Source: Luidia sarsii (Eukaryota; Echinodermata; Asteroidea; Paxillosida; Luidiidae). Taken from it: a stretch of DNA of 64,000 nt. Numbering within the stretch: position 1 is the stretch's first letter; each line of letters begins with the position of its first letter. Under the pieces are notes generated by a model, which saw only the letters and a program-made list of their open reading frames with translations, was not told the DNA's origin and ran no database searches. The translations under genes were made by a program, and so were the position numbers. The stretch spans positions 2,140,184 to 2,204,183 of the forward strand of contig OX465107.1 in the NCBI GenBank assembly GCA_949987565.1. The letters are read 5' to 3'. Shown here piece after piece: positions 56,101-63,957 of this stretch.

Positions 56101-59100
56101 AAAATGGAGACAAAGCCGGAGCCAGAGTGTAAGTTGGGTTTCGGAAAAGCGCCCTCGATCCCAGGAGAGAAATCCGGCGGGCTGACAGTGAAGGATGCAC
56201 AGCGACACAACCACCATTTTACATGCCAATTTTTATTTTTAAATACTACCCTTTCTCCAAGAGGTAAAGAGAGAATGAGTAGGGCTGACCCATCACCCTA
56301 ACGGCTTTAAAAGCGGCCCGGGAAAAAATAGATAGGGGGAGGCAAAATGAAGATGGGAGGGGGGGGGGTCGAGAAAGTATGCCAGCACACCTGAAGTTGT
56401 ACTCGGATTGGGTGTTGCGATGCATGTTGTCATGGTGATGGGAGGCCATCATGGAGGACAGGCTGACGGACGATATGTTCTTCAAGAGGCCGTGACGGTC
56501 GTGCACGTGCCTGGGCGGGCAGGGAGGGGCAGGGAGGGGGAGGGGGGGAAGGGAGGAAGGAGGGCCCAGCAGTGGGGAAAGGTCACCGTGAGGTCAAGTC
56601 AGGGGGGGTCAGAGGTCAGAGCGAGATAAGTGGAGGTGCAGAGAGGCCCACACCAATAGTCAGGAGGGGTTGTGAGAGATTCACCCCTGTCCACATCTCA
56701 ACAGTCCCATCCAATGTCTTTGACCACTTCGCACAGAGCCACTTTCCAATGCCCATGACCGCCACACGGGGGTCTTTTGAATAAATGTGACATTTTCAAA
56801 TCTTGGCAAACAATCAGGAACACTCAATGTCTTTGAAACAAATCAATAACAGCACACTATGTGTGCATGCTGGCGCACTCGGACGTCTGTGTGGCTCTTG
56901 TCACGCTGCTTTTTATTTTGTCGTAGCCTGAAAATGAGCCCTTGTTTAAAACTTGGACAACAGTGGTGCCCGGAGTCGGAGGGCCCGGTGCGAAGTGGTC
57001 AATGTCACAAGACAGAGGGGGGTACATAGGCAAGAAAGCCATCTCATGCATCGCTTAATTATTAATTATTAATTATACAAATTAAGACAAATCATTCACA
57101 TTTCAGGCAGCAGGGTGGGAAAAAAGATGACAGAAGTTGCAATATCAAAACAATTGAAAACCAAAATTTGGAAGAGGGGTTGAATTGGCAAATTGGCATC
57201 AATTTCAAAATAAATAGAATCATTAGGGAAAGTTGGATAGAGGACAGAGTTACAGAACTCTGCTTCAAATGAAAATGTGGTGTCTGGGCTGAATGCATGC
57301 AGTGCACTGCTAGGGAGCAATTACAAAGACGGAAGTATATTGCAAACATATGAGAATAAAATGGGATGAATTTCGATACCGACAACCAACCTCCATTGCT
57401 AGTGTGGAGTGATCTCCACCAAGCAGTCTGCGAAAATAACTTTGAAACGCAGCAATTGCTCCATCTGGGTACCGGTGGTACACACCACACTGCGCGCAAT
57501 TTCTGCTGGTAACCGGCGACGCCCTTGCGAAACCTAATTCAAGCCGAGAAGCGGGTTCCTCCTCATCACTATCAGACGCCACTCAGGCAGTTCGCTAAAC
57601 GGGGCAAAGAAAGGGGGGGTCAGAGGTCAGGGTCAAAGGTCATACTTGTGTTTCAGCAGAAGGGCCCTGAGGACGTCGCCGGTGCTCTCCTCGGGGATCT
57701 GGTCCGAGGTGATCATCTTCTCCACGATGCGGTGGAAGATGTCCGACAGGTTCTTCTCTTCTAGATCCAGCAGGATGGCACCTGCAAGACGGGGGGAGGG
57801 GGGGGGGTGGGGACCAAAAAGACATGACGACGTCATAACGCCTGCGACCCTAGTTTGTTTTTCCTCTCAGAAGCAAATCCCCTTTTAGGGCCATTCCTCG
57901 GGGTTGGCGTCTACATTTTGCAAGGCGAGTCGCCTACTTTGTTTTGCATATTTGTATCTCAAGAATTCTTAAAACTGACTAGGTATACTGACTTGATTCT
58001 ATTCGCAGATTTGTTCATTGGAGTTCTTCAAGACTGATCGATCCTCACCCAAACCTGCGTCGATGACATAGGCCTAATGATCACACTGCTGCTTTTTCTG
58101 AATTCGCAGTCGCCATTGAAATATAGGTCGTTGTATTGAACAAACGACCGTCACTTGCCTCTTTTGTTGTGTACGCAAAATTCTTTGTAAAGCGCAGAAA
58201 TTCCGCATCCGCTCTTTAAGCGCCTAATCCTTGTTTACGCGATCCATGAAATGAATTCTGTGCTTACAGCGTCCCGTAAGCGCAAAATAAATCTTCGTAA
58301 AGCAGAGCCGTGAAATTGGGCCCCTTGCGTCAACCCGGTTGTTTCCGAGTACCAGGCATCCCCGGTGCCCAGCGGGGTGGCCCCGTGTTGATGGTCAGCC
58401 TTACTACTTACCCATGGCCAGCCTCTTGCGTAGCTCTATCAGGCTGTGGAAGGTCAGCGAGGCCACGTGGGGCTTGCCCCAGCGGTTGGACCCTTCCTCC
58501 ACGTCCTCCTCAAACTTGATCCAGCGCGCCTTCTCCTTCCACTGCATGTCGTGGCCCTCGTCCCGGAAGAGCTCGTCCAGCTCCACAAAGACCTGCGGCC
58601 GAGAGAAGGTGAGGGCAGAGACGACTTAAACTCTTTCCCTACCACGAGCCGTTCACAGCGGCTCGAGCAAAGTGTACCTCCGGCCGGCAATCCGCTTGTA
58701 GCGGCTCATTGTAAACTCTTTGCAAATAAATTCCGTCGGAAGTCACAAGCTCAAGCTCTTCTTACGCATTGCACACTGAAACTACTATTGCGACTATCAA
58801 CAACCTCATTCAAATGAAATTCTCAGAAATTTCAGAGGGCCATCATAGCAGGACCTTTCTGAAAGACAGAATGACAGGGAAAGATGGGAAGGAAGAGCAG
58901 CAATGCACGGGGATATGCACAGGGGAAAAGGCACAAATGAGAAAAGCCTATCACAGACTAGGGTGCGATGAAATGGAAGGGCATTACAGAGGGGAAGGCA
59001 TTCGAAGGGGAAAGAGGGGGAGTTTGAACTTCAAAACTTTTAAGTCCTCGCAGGACCTTTCTCCAAAGCAGAATGAAGGACAGAAACTAACCGAAAGAAA

Positions 59101-62100
59101 GGGGACAAGAGTCTGTTTCTGTCTTGGTGTTCTTGTCATTCTGCCTTTGAAGAAGGTCCTCCGAGGACCCAATTTGACCCGACCACCCGTCTACCAAGCC
59201 ACAAGGTCAAATACGATTCAGCCTGCCGTAGAGTGCATCATCGGGGATGGAGGGTGCGCTTACCTCGTGAGGCCGGTGGTCGTAGTCCTTCTTCGACCTC
59301 TTCACCTCCAGCTGGTCCAGCTGCTCGGCGGACCGCTGGCCGATGTGGATCAGGGAGCTCACTTTGCGGGTCACCCTGTGCCGGTGGACGCCCGGTACGT
59401 CGGCGAGCCGGTGAACTGGCGGGGAAAAGCAAAACGAATGGGGCCGCAAAGATGGGTCTGCCTGCTTCCTGGAATGACCCAGAGGTTGCCAAACTAGTAG
59501 AGGTAGAGGGCCTGATGCTGGAAGGCTATTGGTTTTGTCTTAAAAGAGGCCTTTCTCGGGACTTTTGAAGAGCCCTCGAGATACCACAATTGCGTTTGAT
59601 TTTTGGAGAGTAAGGGCTACATCTAAGAAATGAGGCAAAGGTTCAGACATTTTTATCTACGCGGGTCCTTTCTCAAAGGCGGGACCTCTCTCAAGAAGGC
59701 CTTGCTATCGATCTTTGAGGAAACTGTCAAAATGCCCCCCCCCAAAAGCATTTGACTTTATTGGGGATGAATCTGTGGTTTGGAAGAGTGATCCTGGCTG
59801 GACCTCTCACAGAGGCAGAAAGACAAGAAGAGAATGACTAGAGGGAAAGACTTAATGTCCATTTCATGTTTGAGAAGTGTTAGGGCTATATCTTGGAGCA
59901 AAAGGGTCCGGTCAGTCCGTATCGATCCTAGCGGGAACCTCTCTCAAAGGGAGAGAGCCAAGAAGAGTAGAGTACAGGGGGGGGGGAAGACTCACTGCCC
60001 ATTTCGCCCAGGTCGGCCTCCTTGAGAGTCAGGGCTTCCTCCAGCTCAGTGGGCACCCTGGTCAGTCCCTCCAGGTTGACGCTACTGCCCTTGCGGTAGC
60101 GCAGCTCCTGCAGGTCGGCCGAGCTGTGCTTCTTGTGATGGTGGTGCCGGTGATGCCGATGGGGGCTGTCCTCGGGTCTGCGTGAGGGATTGGTGGGGGG
60201 GGGGGGAGAAGTCACCAAATTACGATCCATCAAATACAGACGGCGACCACAGACAGGCATCACTGGTATACCTCATCATCACTGGTATACCTCGTCATCA
60301 CTGGTATTCCTCGTCTTCACTGGTATTCCTCACCATCACTGGTATTCCTCATCTTCATTGGTTTACATTTCTGTACCTCATCATCACTGGTATTCCTCAT
60401 CTTCATTGGTATTCCTCATCTTCACTGTATACCTCATTATCACTGGTATACCCCATCATCACTGGTATACCTCTTCATCACTGGTTTACATTTTTGTACC
60501 TCATTATCACTGGTATATCTAATCATCACTGGCTTACATTTTTGTACCTCATCATCACTGGTATACCTCATTATCACTGGTATACCTCATCACGAGATGA
60601 GATTTCAAAACTAATCAAAAAGACTTTCAGTTCCGCTCGACGTGGTGAGGATGAACTTTGAAGGAGGGGTAAGTAGGGACATCGAGTAGGGGCAGACCCT
60701 TCTCGATCTCTTTGACTTCACGGCCCCGGTGTCGGGCAAGGAGGACTCACATCAGGCCGTCCTTGTCCCTGTGGTGATGGCGGTGGTGGTGGTGGTGGTG
60801 GTGCCGGTGCTTCTTGGACTCCTTCTCCTCGGTCGCGGCACCATCGGGCTCCGCCGAGACCTCTAGGTGGACACTGGCGTCCTCGTCTTGGTCCGGGTCA
60901 CCGATGATGAACTGCAGGTCAGGGGGAGGTCACGGGCAATGGGTTAATGCACACAAAATTCACTGGAATCCCTCACTATCACTGGTATCCTGTACTATCA
61001 CTGGTATCCCTCACTATCCCTGGTATCCCTCATTATCACCAGTATACCTTGATATAACTGGTATCCCTCATTATAACTTGTATCCCTCGTTGTAACTGGT
61101 ATCCCTCATTATTACTGGTATCCCTTGTTATCACTGCTATCCTATATTATCACTGGTATCCCATATTATCACTGGTGCCCCATTTATCACTGGTATCCAA
61201 TATCATCACTGGTATACCTAAATTATTACTAGACCTACTAGTATTCCACGTCATCGGTATCCCTCATCATGCGTCACTGGTATCTCATAATTATCATCAC
61301 TGGTTTACCCAATTTATCACTGGTATCCCTCTTTACCCCTGGTATCTATCATTGAAGCAAGGAACTTCCACCATAACCAAACCCAACACCATGGTGAGAC
61401 TCACTGGCTATGGCTTCAAATTTTACACAAACCCTAGGAGTATCCGCAGCCGATTCCCACTGACTAGTGCATTACATCCAGCCAGAGCCAATGACATCAA
61501 TAAGGGGGTCCCGATCAGTTACACTGAACCTCTGGGGTCTTTACTGAGTGTCCCATTACCTGACCAGCGAGAGTTTGAAAAGGTCGGTACTAAGCCAAGA
61601 GCATACTGGTCTCGCTTAGGCTCGAATGGCTAGGTTTACCACACACAAGCTGTGCGGATACAACAGAGTCTCCATCCATTGTCAGGTAGCGCAGTGTCGG
61701 ATGTCTTTTCACCGTCAAGTTACTGCCTTCCGGGTTGGATATCGCTGGGCCTTACAAATCATCCAAACTTAGCTCGTGTCGAATTAAACGTCCTCCGATT
61801 CCTTTCTCGCTTTCTGTTCCTCATGCTCACAATTCATGGGATTATCAATCTGTTTCGATCTCTGAGTTCAAAGTTGCCCTTAGATCCCACTTCTTTATCA
61901 ACAATTATATAATTGTTATGAATTATGAATGTGTTTTTAATTTTCTTGTACTGTGCCATGAGCGTCTCTTGAGGCAGATACTGGCAAGTATTGAATATCC
62001 GTTATTATTATTACTATCATCATAATACCCATAATAGGTGTGATGACAGTGCATCTTCTTGCAAATGGTCGTAAGGAAAGCTAGAGCAACTGTGCCTTTG

Positions 62101-63957
62101 ATGAAATGAACCACTGAGAACAATCCATGACCTGCCACTGTGCATCTTACAGAGAGGGGACTAGAAGCTGCAATCTGTATGTTTAGAAAACAAAAGATTT
62201 GGGGCGCAAGACATTAGACCACGTGGCCCTGACAGTGAATCGTTTCAGGGAATTGCGCTCTATGAGGGCTCAGAAGATTCAGGAAAAAGCCTTCAAGGGT
62301 AAGCCAGGTGCTTCAAGATGCGGGAGTGAGAATACTGGTGTGTAGACCTGCAGTGAAGCAGACGCTTTGGTTCAAAAACGAGTGGCGCTTCGGGACAACT
62401 TTTTAGTCCACGATCCATATCGCAGCTAACGTCCTACTTGCCTTGGGGATGTTCCTCCGTGGTTCCTCCTCCTTCACCTCCTCCTCTGCCTCCGCCTCCT
62501 CCTCCCTCTCCTCCCTGTCGTCATCCTCGGCCTCCTCGATTACCACACGGACCTGGCAGTCTGCGGCCGCCGCCTCGCCGCCGTCTGTCTCCGTCTCCCC
62601 CTCCCCCTCGCCTTCGCCCTCGGAGATGGGGCTGATCTCGGTGTGGTCGGCCAGGCCGGCTGGCCTCTGGTGGTGGTGCTTGCCGGAGGAGTGGTGGTGG
62701 TGGTGGTGGTGGCTGTGGTGCGGCCGGTCCGTGGGCGACATCCGGGGGAAGCTCTTGTTCCGACGCAAGGGGCTGAGAGGATGGTGGTGGTGGTGGTGGT
62801 CCATGTGCCTGTGCCCTGCGACAGAAACAGACCGGGGACAAAGCCAATCAGATCAGAAGCTTCGCACGGTGGAAAGTACAAGGTGGAAAGTTTGCTGTGA
62901 CACCATGCGAGTCATCCCTTTTTGAGATTTGTTTCACTTTAATGAAACAAGTACAAACACTGTAGCCTACCGTGTATTGTAATATTCAATCCTTTTTGAA
63001 TTATAATTTTTATCAGACTTTTATTAATCTATTATTAATATCTATGTTTAATGTACATTTTATAATTTGCTGATGATTGCAAAACAGGAAGCCAAAATTC
63101 ATATTTTTACAGTGTGACGAAATAAATGATCTGAATCAGAATCTGCCCTTAAAACTGGAATGTCTCCCCTCTAATCCTTTCCCTACTCCCTGCCCTTCCC
63201 TCTGATCCCACCCTAGTCTGTCAACTGGCTTTCCTCTCCGTTCTTTGGCTTTCGTCCTTGTCATTGTGCCTCTGAGAGAGGCCCTGCCTGGAATTTGCAA
63301 TTTGAAATGGCCATCAGATGCACGCCTGCTCTACCTACACTACACTTGAGATCTTATGTCACGTAGAATGTAATCACAGGAGATATACATGTACAACACC
63401 TAATGGTTCAATGCTTTTGACTAGTGCCTACACCTAGCCAAAAGACTAGTTGATATTTGGGGAAGGCCACCACCTAAGGGCCAGATAACTCAGTTCGTTA
63501 GAGTGCTAGTACCTTAAACCAGAGTCTCTCTGCAGTAAAAATCACTCATGAAATCAAAATTGGTTTCAGATACTGCTTCACATACTAATTTGATGTCCAT
63601 TCAAAGAAAAAAGCTGCAGACTACTCACTGACTAAAACGACCAAAATGCAAATCTAAATCTTTTTTAGGAGGGCCTTTTGATCCAAGCAGGACCTTTGTT
63701 AAAGGCAGAGAAAGGTACTGCTCTGACCGAAACCTCGGCCCCTCCATTTGAAGTGTACAACACTTCTTTCAATGCCAAAAAAAGGGGGACTCACGTTCAT
63801 AGTCGTTCTCGTCAAAGTGGGTGTGATGCCCGGGCTGCACTTCCAAGGACGTGTCCAGGATCTCAAACTTGACCGGCGGCCGGAAGACCTTCTCCATCTC
63901 CGCGTCCAGCTCCGGGTTCCTCTCCCGGGCCGAGTCGCTGGACACCGTCCGGGGCAG
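44465..63957 (-). CDS. SLC4A2/3-like: SLC4 chloride/bicarbonate anion exchanger, AE2/AE3-like (21 exons, 5' end outside window)
   Basis: Whole-gene entry; exons follow. The 4,026 nt seen encode 1,341 residues with every phase consistent. Exons 1-11 give the long cytosolic N-terminal domain ([37 protein letters not shown] blocks). Exons 12-20 give the 14-span transport domain and exon 21 the acidic tail ending THMPV. Known for the family: electroneutral exchange of chloride for bicarbonate at the plasma membrane, controlling pH and cell volume. AE assignment rests on Glu in MESQIT (TM8), where sodium-coupled relatives carry Asp, on the close match of TM13/14, and on the AE2/AE3-style N-terminal extension. 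KLSK after TM5 fits the stilbene-reactive KLxK motif. LDNEE fits the acidic carbonic-anhydrase-binding-type motif. The N-terminus is unusually His-rich. Vertebrate AE1/2/3 cannot be distinguished and the gene may be ancestral to all three. Confidence 0.95.
44650..44721 (+). mobile_element. tRNA-like sequence (SINE head or tRNA pseudogene), intron 20 of SLC4
   Basis: 72 nt. Ends AGCTCGG and CCGAGCT pair perfectly as a 7-bp acceptor stem. A-box-like TGGTCAAGTGG and B-box GGTTCGAATCC are present. The T stem is mismatched, so a functional tRNA is unlikely. A related minus-strand copy lies at about 36,665-36,715. Confidence 0.55.
44800..44865 (+). mobile_element. Half copy of the GAGAAAGGTCCTGCTAG fold-back family
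   Basis: Reads TTTGAGAAAGGTCCTGCTAG followed by AATTGAAACGTCAGGTCC. It lies in the last SLC4 intron. Confidence 0.7.
45094..45264 (-). CDS. SLC4A2/3-like: SLC4 exon 20: TM13-TM14
   Basis: Encodes [37 protein letters not shown] and SSSELDA, the strongest AE2/AE3-specific match. Phase 0. Confidence 0.97.
45349..45680. mobile_element. tRNA-derived SINE split by a 238-bp MITE
   Basis: SINE parts: 45,349-45,412 (GACCGGGATCTGAACCCGAG) and 45,651-45,680 (CTGAGCTATTCAGCCCTTAG). Between them, 45,413-45,650 begins GGGCCATTTTCATAGAGCCG and ends in the inverted AAAATGGGCC. CTG stands on both sides of the insert. Another MITE copy lies at about 52,295-52,530. Confidence 0.8.
45737..45906 (-). CDS. SLC4A2/3-like: SLC4 exon 19: TM11-TM12
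   Basis: Encodes [36 protein letters not shown] and [14 protein letters not shown], closely matching AE2. Donor GTGGGT, phase 0 out. Confidence 0.97.
46166..46420 (+). repeat. CAACCAT heptamer array in the SLC4 intron before exon 19
   Basis: About 30 units of CCATCAA with CGTCAAT variants at the edges. Stop-free by composition; not coding. Confidence 0.93.
46461..46714 (-). CDS. SLC4A2/3-like: SLC4 exon 18: TM9-TM10
   Basis: Encodes [37 protein letters not shown] and [14 protein letters not shown]. The K-G-S-G-F-H-L-D and T-V-R-S-V-T-H blocks are SLC4 hallmarks. Phase 2 in, 1 out. Confidence 0.97.
46825..47285 (+). repeat. Purine-rich (GGAGA/GGGA) stretch; polypyrimidine in the SLC4 transcript
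   Basis: About 450 bp with almost no pyrimidine on the + strand. It lies in the intron upstream of SLC4 exon 18, so the transcript carries a giant C/U tract ending about 110 nt before the acceptor. Confidence 0.85.
47422..47588 (-). CDS. SLC4A2/3-like: SLC4 exon 17: loop 4 and TM8 with key glutamate
   Basis: Encodes [25 protein letters not shown], and [12 protein letters not shown]. The Glu in MESQIT corresponds to the AE-type TM8 glutamate; sodium-bicarbonate cotransporters have Asp there. Phase 2 out. Confidence 0.95.
48248..48340 (-). CDS. SLC4A2/3-like: SLC4 exon 16: TM7
   Basis: 31 codons: [20 protein letters not shown], then ISPTTYTQ. The G-D-F-G-I-P block is conserved. Phase 0, donor GTAGGT. 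Confidence 0.95.
48815..49188. mobile_element. Inverted-terminal-repeat element, ACAACATTGGTC family (SLC4 intron 15)
   Basis: TTAAAGTCCCTACACAACAT at the left; the complement GTTGTGTAGGGGCTTTAA at the right. Interior nearly identical to the copy at 39,640-40,006. TTAA lies at both outer ends, so it may be part of the duplicated target. Confidence 0.85.
49258..49560 (-). CDS. SLC4A2/3-like: SLC4 exon 15: glycosylated loop and TM6
   Basis: Starts [19 protein letters not shown], a long extracellular loop with four N-glycosylation sequons (NST, NGT, NGT, NRS). It then has [20 protein letters not shown] and [10 protein letters not shown], matching AE2 TM6. Phase 0. Confidence 0.95.
49630..49810. 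mobile_element. Worn copy of the GGCTCTGAAAAGAGCC fold-back family (SLC4 intron 14)
   Basis: Contains GAGTCGGTGACTCAACGTTT and the inverted CCTGAAACGTTAGGTTAC. Confidence 0.6.
50171..50365 (-). CDS. SLC4A2/3-like: SLC4 exon 14: TM4-TM5
   Basis: Encodes [40 protein letters not shown] and KKLSK. The final KLSK fits the KLxK stilbene-reactive motif. Phase 0. Confidence 0.97.
50575..50850. mobile_element. Two overlapping fold-back copies (AGGACCTTTCTC family), SLC4 intron 13
   Basis: Three core blocks in alternating orientation (CAGAAAGGTCCTACGAGG, TTGATCCTAGTTGGAC, TGAGAAAGGACCTGCTAAG), with the outer end TTTTAGTCAGTAAGCAGTTT at the right. Confidence 0.75.
50925..51073 (-). CDS. SLC4A2/3-like: SLC4 exon 13: TM2-TM3
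   Basis: Encodes [20 protein letters not shown] and [20 protein letters not shown]. The GATGP form resembles the sodium-coupled branch locally, while the LLVFEE part is AE-like. Phase 1 in, 0 out. Confidence 0.95.
51485..51845. mobile_element. Compound copy of the GGTGTCACCGCAAACC fold-back family (SLC4 intron 12)
   Basis: Two arms in opposite orientation: GAAGGTTTGCGGTGACAG, TGGCTCTGAAAAGAGTCGG, then the inverted CACCGGCTCTTTTCAGAGCC and GGTGTCACCGTAAACCTTCC. Confidence 0.8.
51997..52209 (-). CDS. SLC4A2/3-like: SLC4 exon 12: TM1
   Basis: Encodes [39 protein letters not shown] and GGLLG. The [10 protein letters not shown] block is an SLC4 hallmark. Phase 1 in and out. Confidence 0.97.
52295..52530. 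mobile_element. MITE copy, CATAGAGC...GCTCTATGAAA family (SLC4 intron 11)
   Basis: TTTCATAGAGCCGTGTGAAA at the left, AGTGGCTCTATGAAATTGGC at the right. Related to the 238-bp insert at 45,413-45,650. Confidence 0.7.
52774..53017 (-). CDS. SLC4A2/3-like: SLC4 exon 11: end of cytosolic domain
   Basis: Encodes [35 protein letters not shown] and a Glu-rich linker ([14 protein letters not shown]). Acceptor GTAG, donor GTGAGT, phase 1 out. Confidence 0.95.
53115..53405. mobile_element. Fold-back element copy with an extra core (SLC4 intron 10)
   Basis: Outer end AACTGCTTACTGACTGAAAT, inward AATTTAGTGGGCCTGACGTT, then three AGGACCTTTCTC or GAGAAAGGTCCTGCTAGGAT cores, and the closing TTTTAGTCAGAGAGCAGCTT. 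Confidence 0.8.
53602..54009 (-). CDS. SLC4A2/3-like: SLC4 exon 10: cytosolic domain core
   Basis: 136 codons. Encodes [53 protein letters not shown] and [16 protein letters not shown], matching AE2 throughout. The acceptor is CAGCAG (NAGNAG), allowing one optional Gln. Confidence 0.96.
54012..54390 (+). repeat. GGGGA/GGACAGGGGA array abutting the SLC4 exon 10 acceptor
   Basis: About 370 bp of G/A-rich units. In the minus-strand transcript this is a CCCCU-rich tract that runs into the CTGCAGCAG acceptor at 54,010. Open frames on both strands are artefacts. Confidence 0.92.
54862..54982 (-). CDS. SLC4A2/3-like: SLC4 exon 9: second copy of the duplicated exon
   Basis: 121 nt, phase 2 in and phase 0 out. 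Core [12 protein letters not shown], then [19 protein letters not shown]. It can follow either exon 7 or exon 8. Donor GTGAGA. Confidence 0.85.
55125..55318. mobile_element. Dispersed CATCGTAACTTACGA element (SLC4 intron 8)
   Basis: GATTTCACCAAACTCATCGT at one side, ATGAGTTTGGTGAAATTGAT at the other, so its ends are inverted repeats. Same family as 29,708-29,855. Confidence 0.65.
55850..55995. mobile_element. Fold-back element copy (AGGACCTTTCTC family), SLC4 intron 8
   Basis: CCTAGTAGGACCTTTCTCAG pairs with AAGAAAGGTCCTGCTTGG; right outer end TTAGTCAGTAAGCAGTTTGC. Confidence 0.75.
56391..56510 (-). CDS. SLC4A2/3-like: SLC4 exon 8: first copy of a duplicated exon, cassette candidate
   Basis: 120 nt, phase 2 on both sides, so it can be skipped without a frameshift. 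Core [12 protein letters not shown], then [19 protein letters not shown]. It matches the AE2 'PRNISAGSLGSLLGHHH' region and is homologous to exon 9. Confidence 0.85.
57310..57580 (-). other. Unexplained coding-like stretch inside SLC4 intron 7
   Basis: One frame gives a plausible non-repetitive peptide ([40 protein letters not shown]). A stop codon precedes it and it has no ATG start. I do not recognise the family, and its phase fits neither neighbouring exon. It could be a relic of an inserted gene or chance. Confidence 0.2.
57646..57781 (-). CDS. SLC4A2/3-like: SLC4 exon 7: cytosolic domain
   Basis: Encodes [19 protein letters not shown] and [20 protein letters not shown], ending LLLKHK. 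Phase 1 in, 2 out, donor GTATGA. Confidence 0.95.
58412..58592 (-). CDS. SLC4A2/3-like: SLC4 exon 6: conserved cytosolic domain
   Basis: Encodes [35 protein letters not shown] and [18 protein letters not shown], one of the most conserved blocks of AE2/AE3. Phase 0 in, 1 out. Confidence 0.97.
59264..59415 (-). CDS. SLC4A2/3-like: SLC4 exon 5: cytosolic domain start
   Basis: Encodes [18 protein letters not shown] and [13 protein letters not shown], matching 'HRFEDVPGVRRH' and 'HKPHE' of AE proteins. Donor GTAAGC, phase 0 out. Confidence 0.92.
59996..60177 (-). CDS. SLC4A2/3-like: SLC4 exon 4: [12 protein letters not shown] region
   Basis: Encodes [16 protein letters not shown], then [28 protein letters not shown] and KEADLGEMG. 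This matches the 'YNLQERRRIGS' and 'RVPTDE' stretch of AE2. Phase 2 in, 1 out, donor GTGAGT. Confidence 0.9.
60250..60600 (+). repeat. CATCACTGGTATACCT minisatellite downstream of SLC4 exon 3 (intron 3)
   Basis: About 20 imperfect units built on ATCACTGGTAT. Confidence 0.9.
60751..60911 (-). CDS. SLC4A2/3-like: SLC4 exon 3: [12 protein letters not shown] and poly-His
   Basis: Starts [18 protein letters not shown], equivalent to the 'VQFxI' acidic block of AE2/AE3. It then has [19 protein letters not shown]. Phase 0 in, 2 out. Both flanking introns carry the same CACTGGTAT minisatellite. Confidence 0.88.
60955..61350 (+). repeat. TATCACTGGTATCCCT minisatellite upstream of SLC4 exon 3 (intron 2)
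   Basis: About 20 imperfect units of the same family and same orientation as the array on the other side of exon 3. Confidence 0.9.
61351..62400. other. Rest of SLC4 intron 2, no gene seen
   Basis: Unremarkable intronic sequence. Short open frames lack family similarity. Confidence 0.5.
62442..62815 (-). CDS. SLC4A2/3-like: SLC4 exon 2: His-rich and Glu-rich N-terminal segment, GC donor
   Basis: 124 codons: a six-His run, [11 protein letters not shown], a seven-His run in [18 protein letters not shown], then acidic low complexity ([31 protein letters not shown]) ending RRNIPK. The only frame-compatible donor is AAG|GCAAGT, the classic GC-AG intron consensus. Confidence 0.85.
63600..63745. 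mobile_element. Fold-back element relic (SLC4 intron 1)
   Basis: CTCACTGACTAAAACGACCA, then AGGAGGGCC, AAGCAGGACCTTTGTTAAAG and CAGAGAAAGGTACTGCTC. Left outer end and both cores are recognisable. It lies 50 bp from the donor of exon 1. Confidence 0.65.
63795..63957 (-). CDS. SLC4A2/3-like: SLC4 exon 1 (first in window): N-terminal region
   Basis: Reads [20 protein letters not shown] and [14 protein letters not shown], ending [11 protein letters not shown]. Acceptor GTGCAG, so at least one earlier exon lies outside. Donor GTGAGT, phase 1. Confidence 0.8.
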
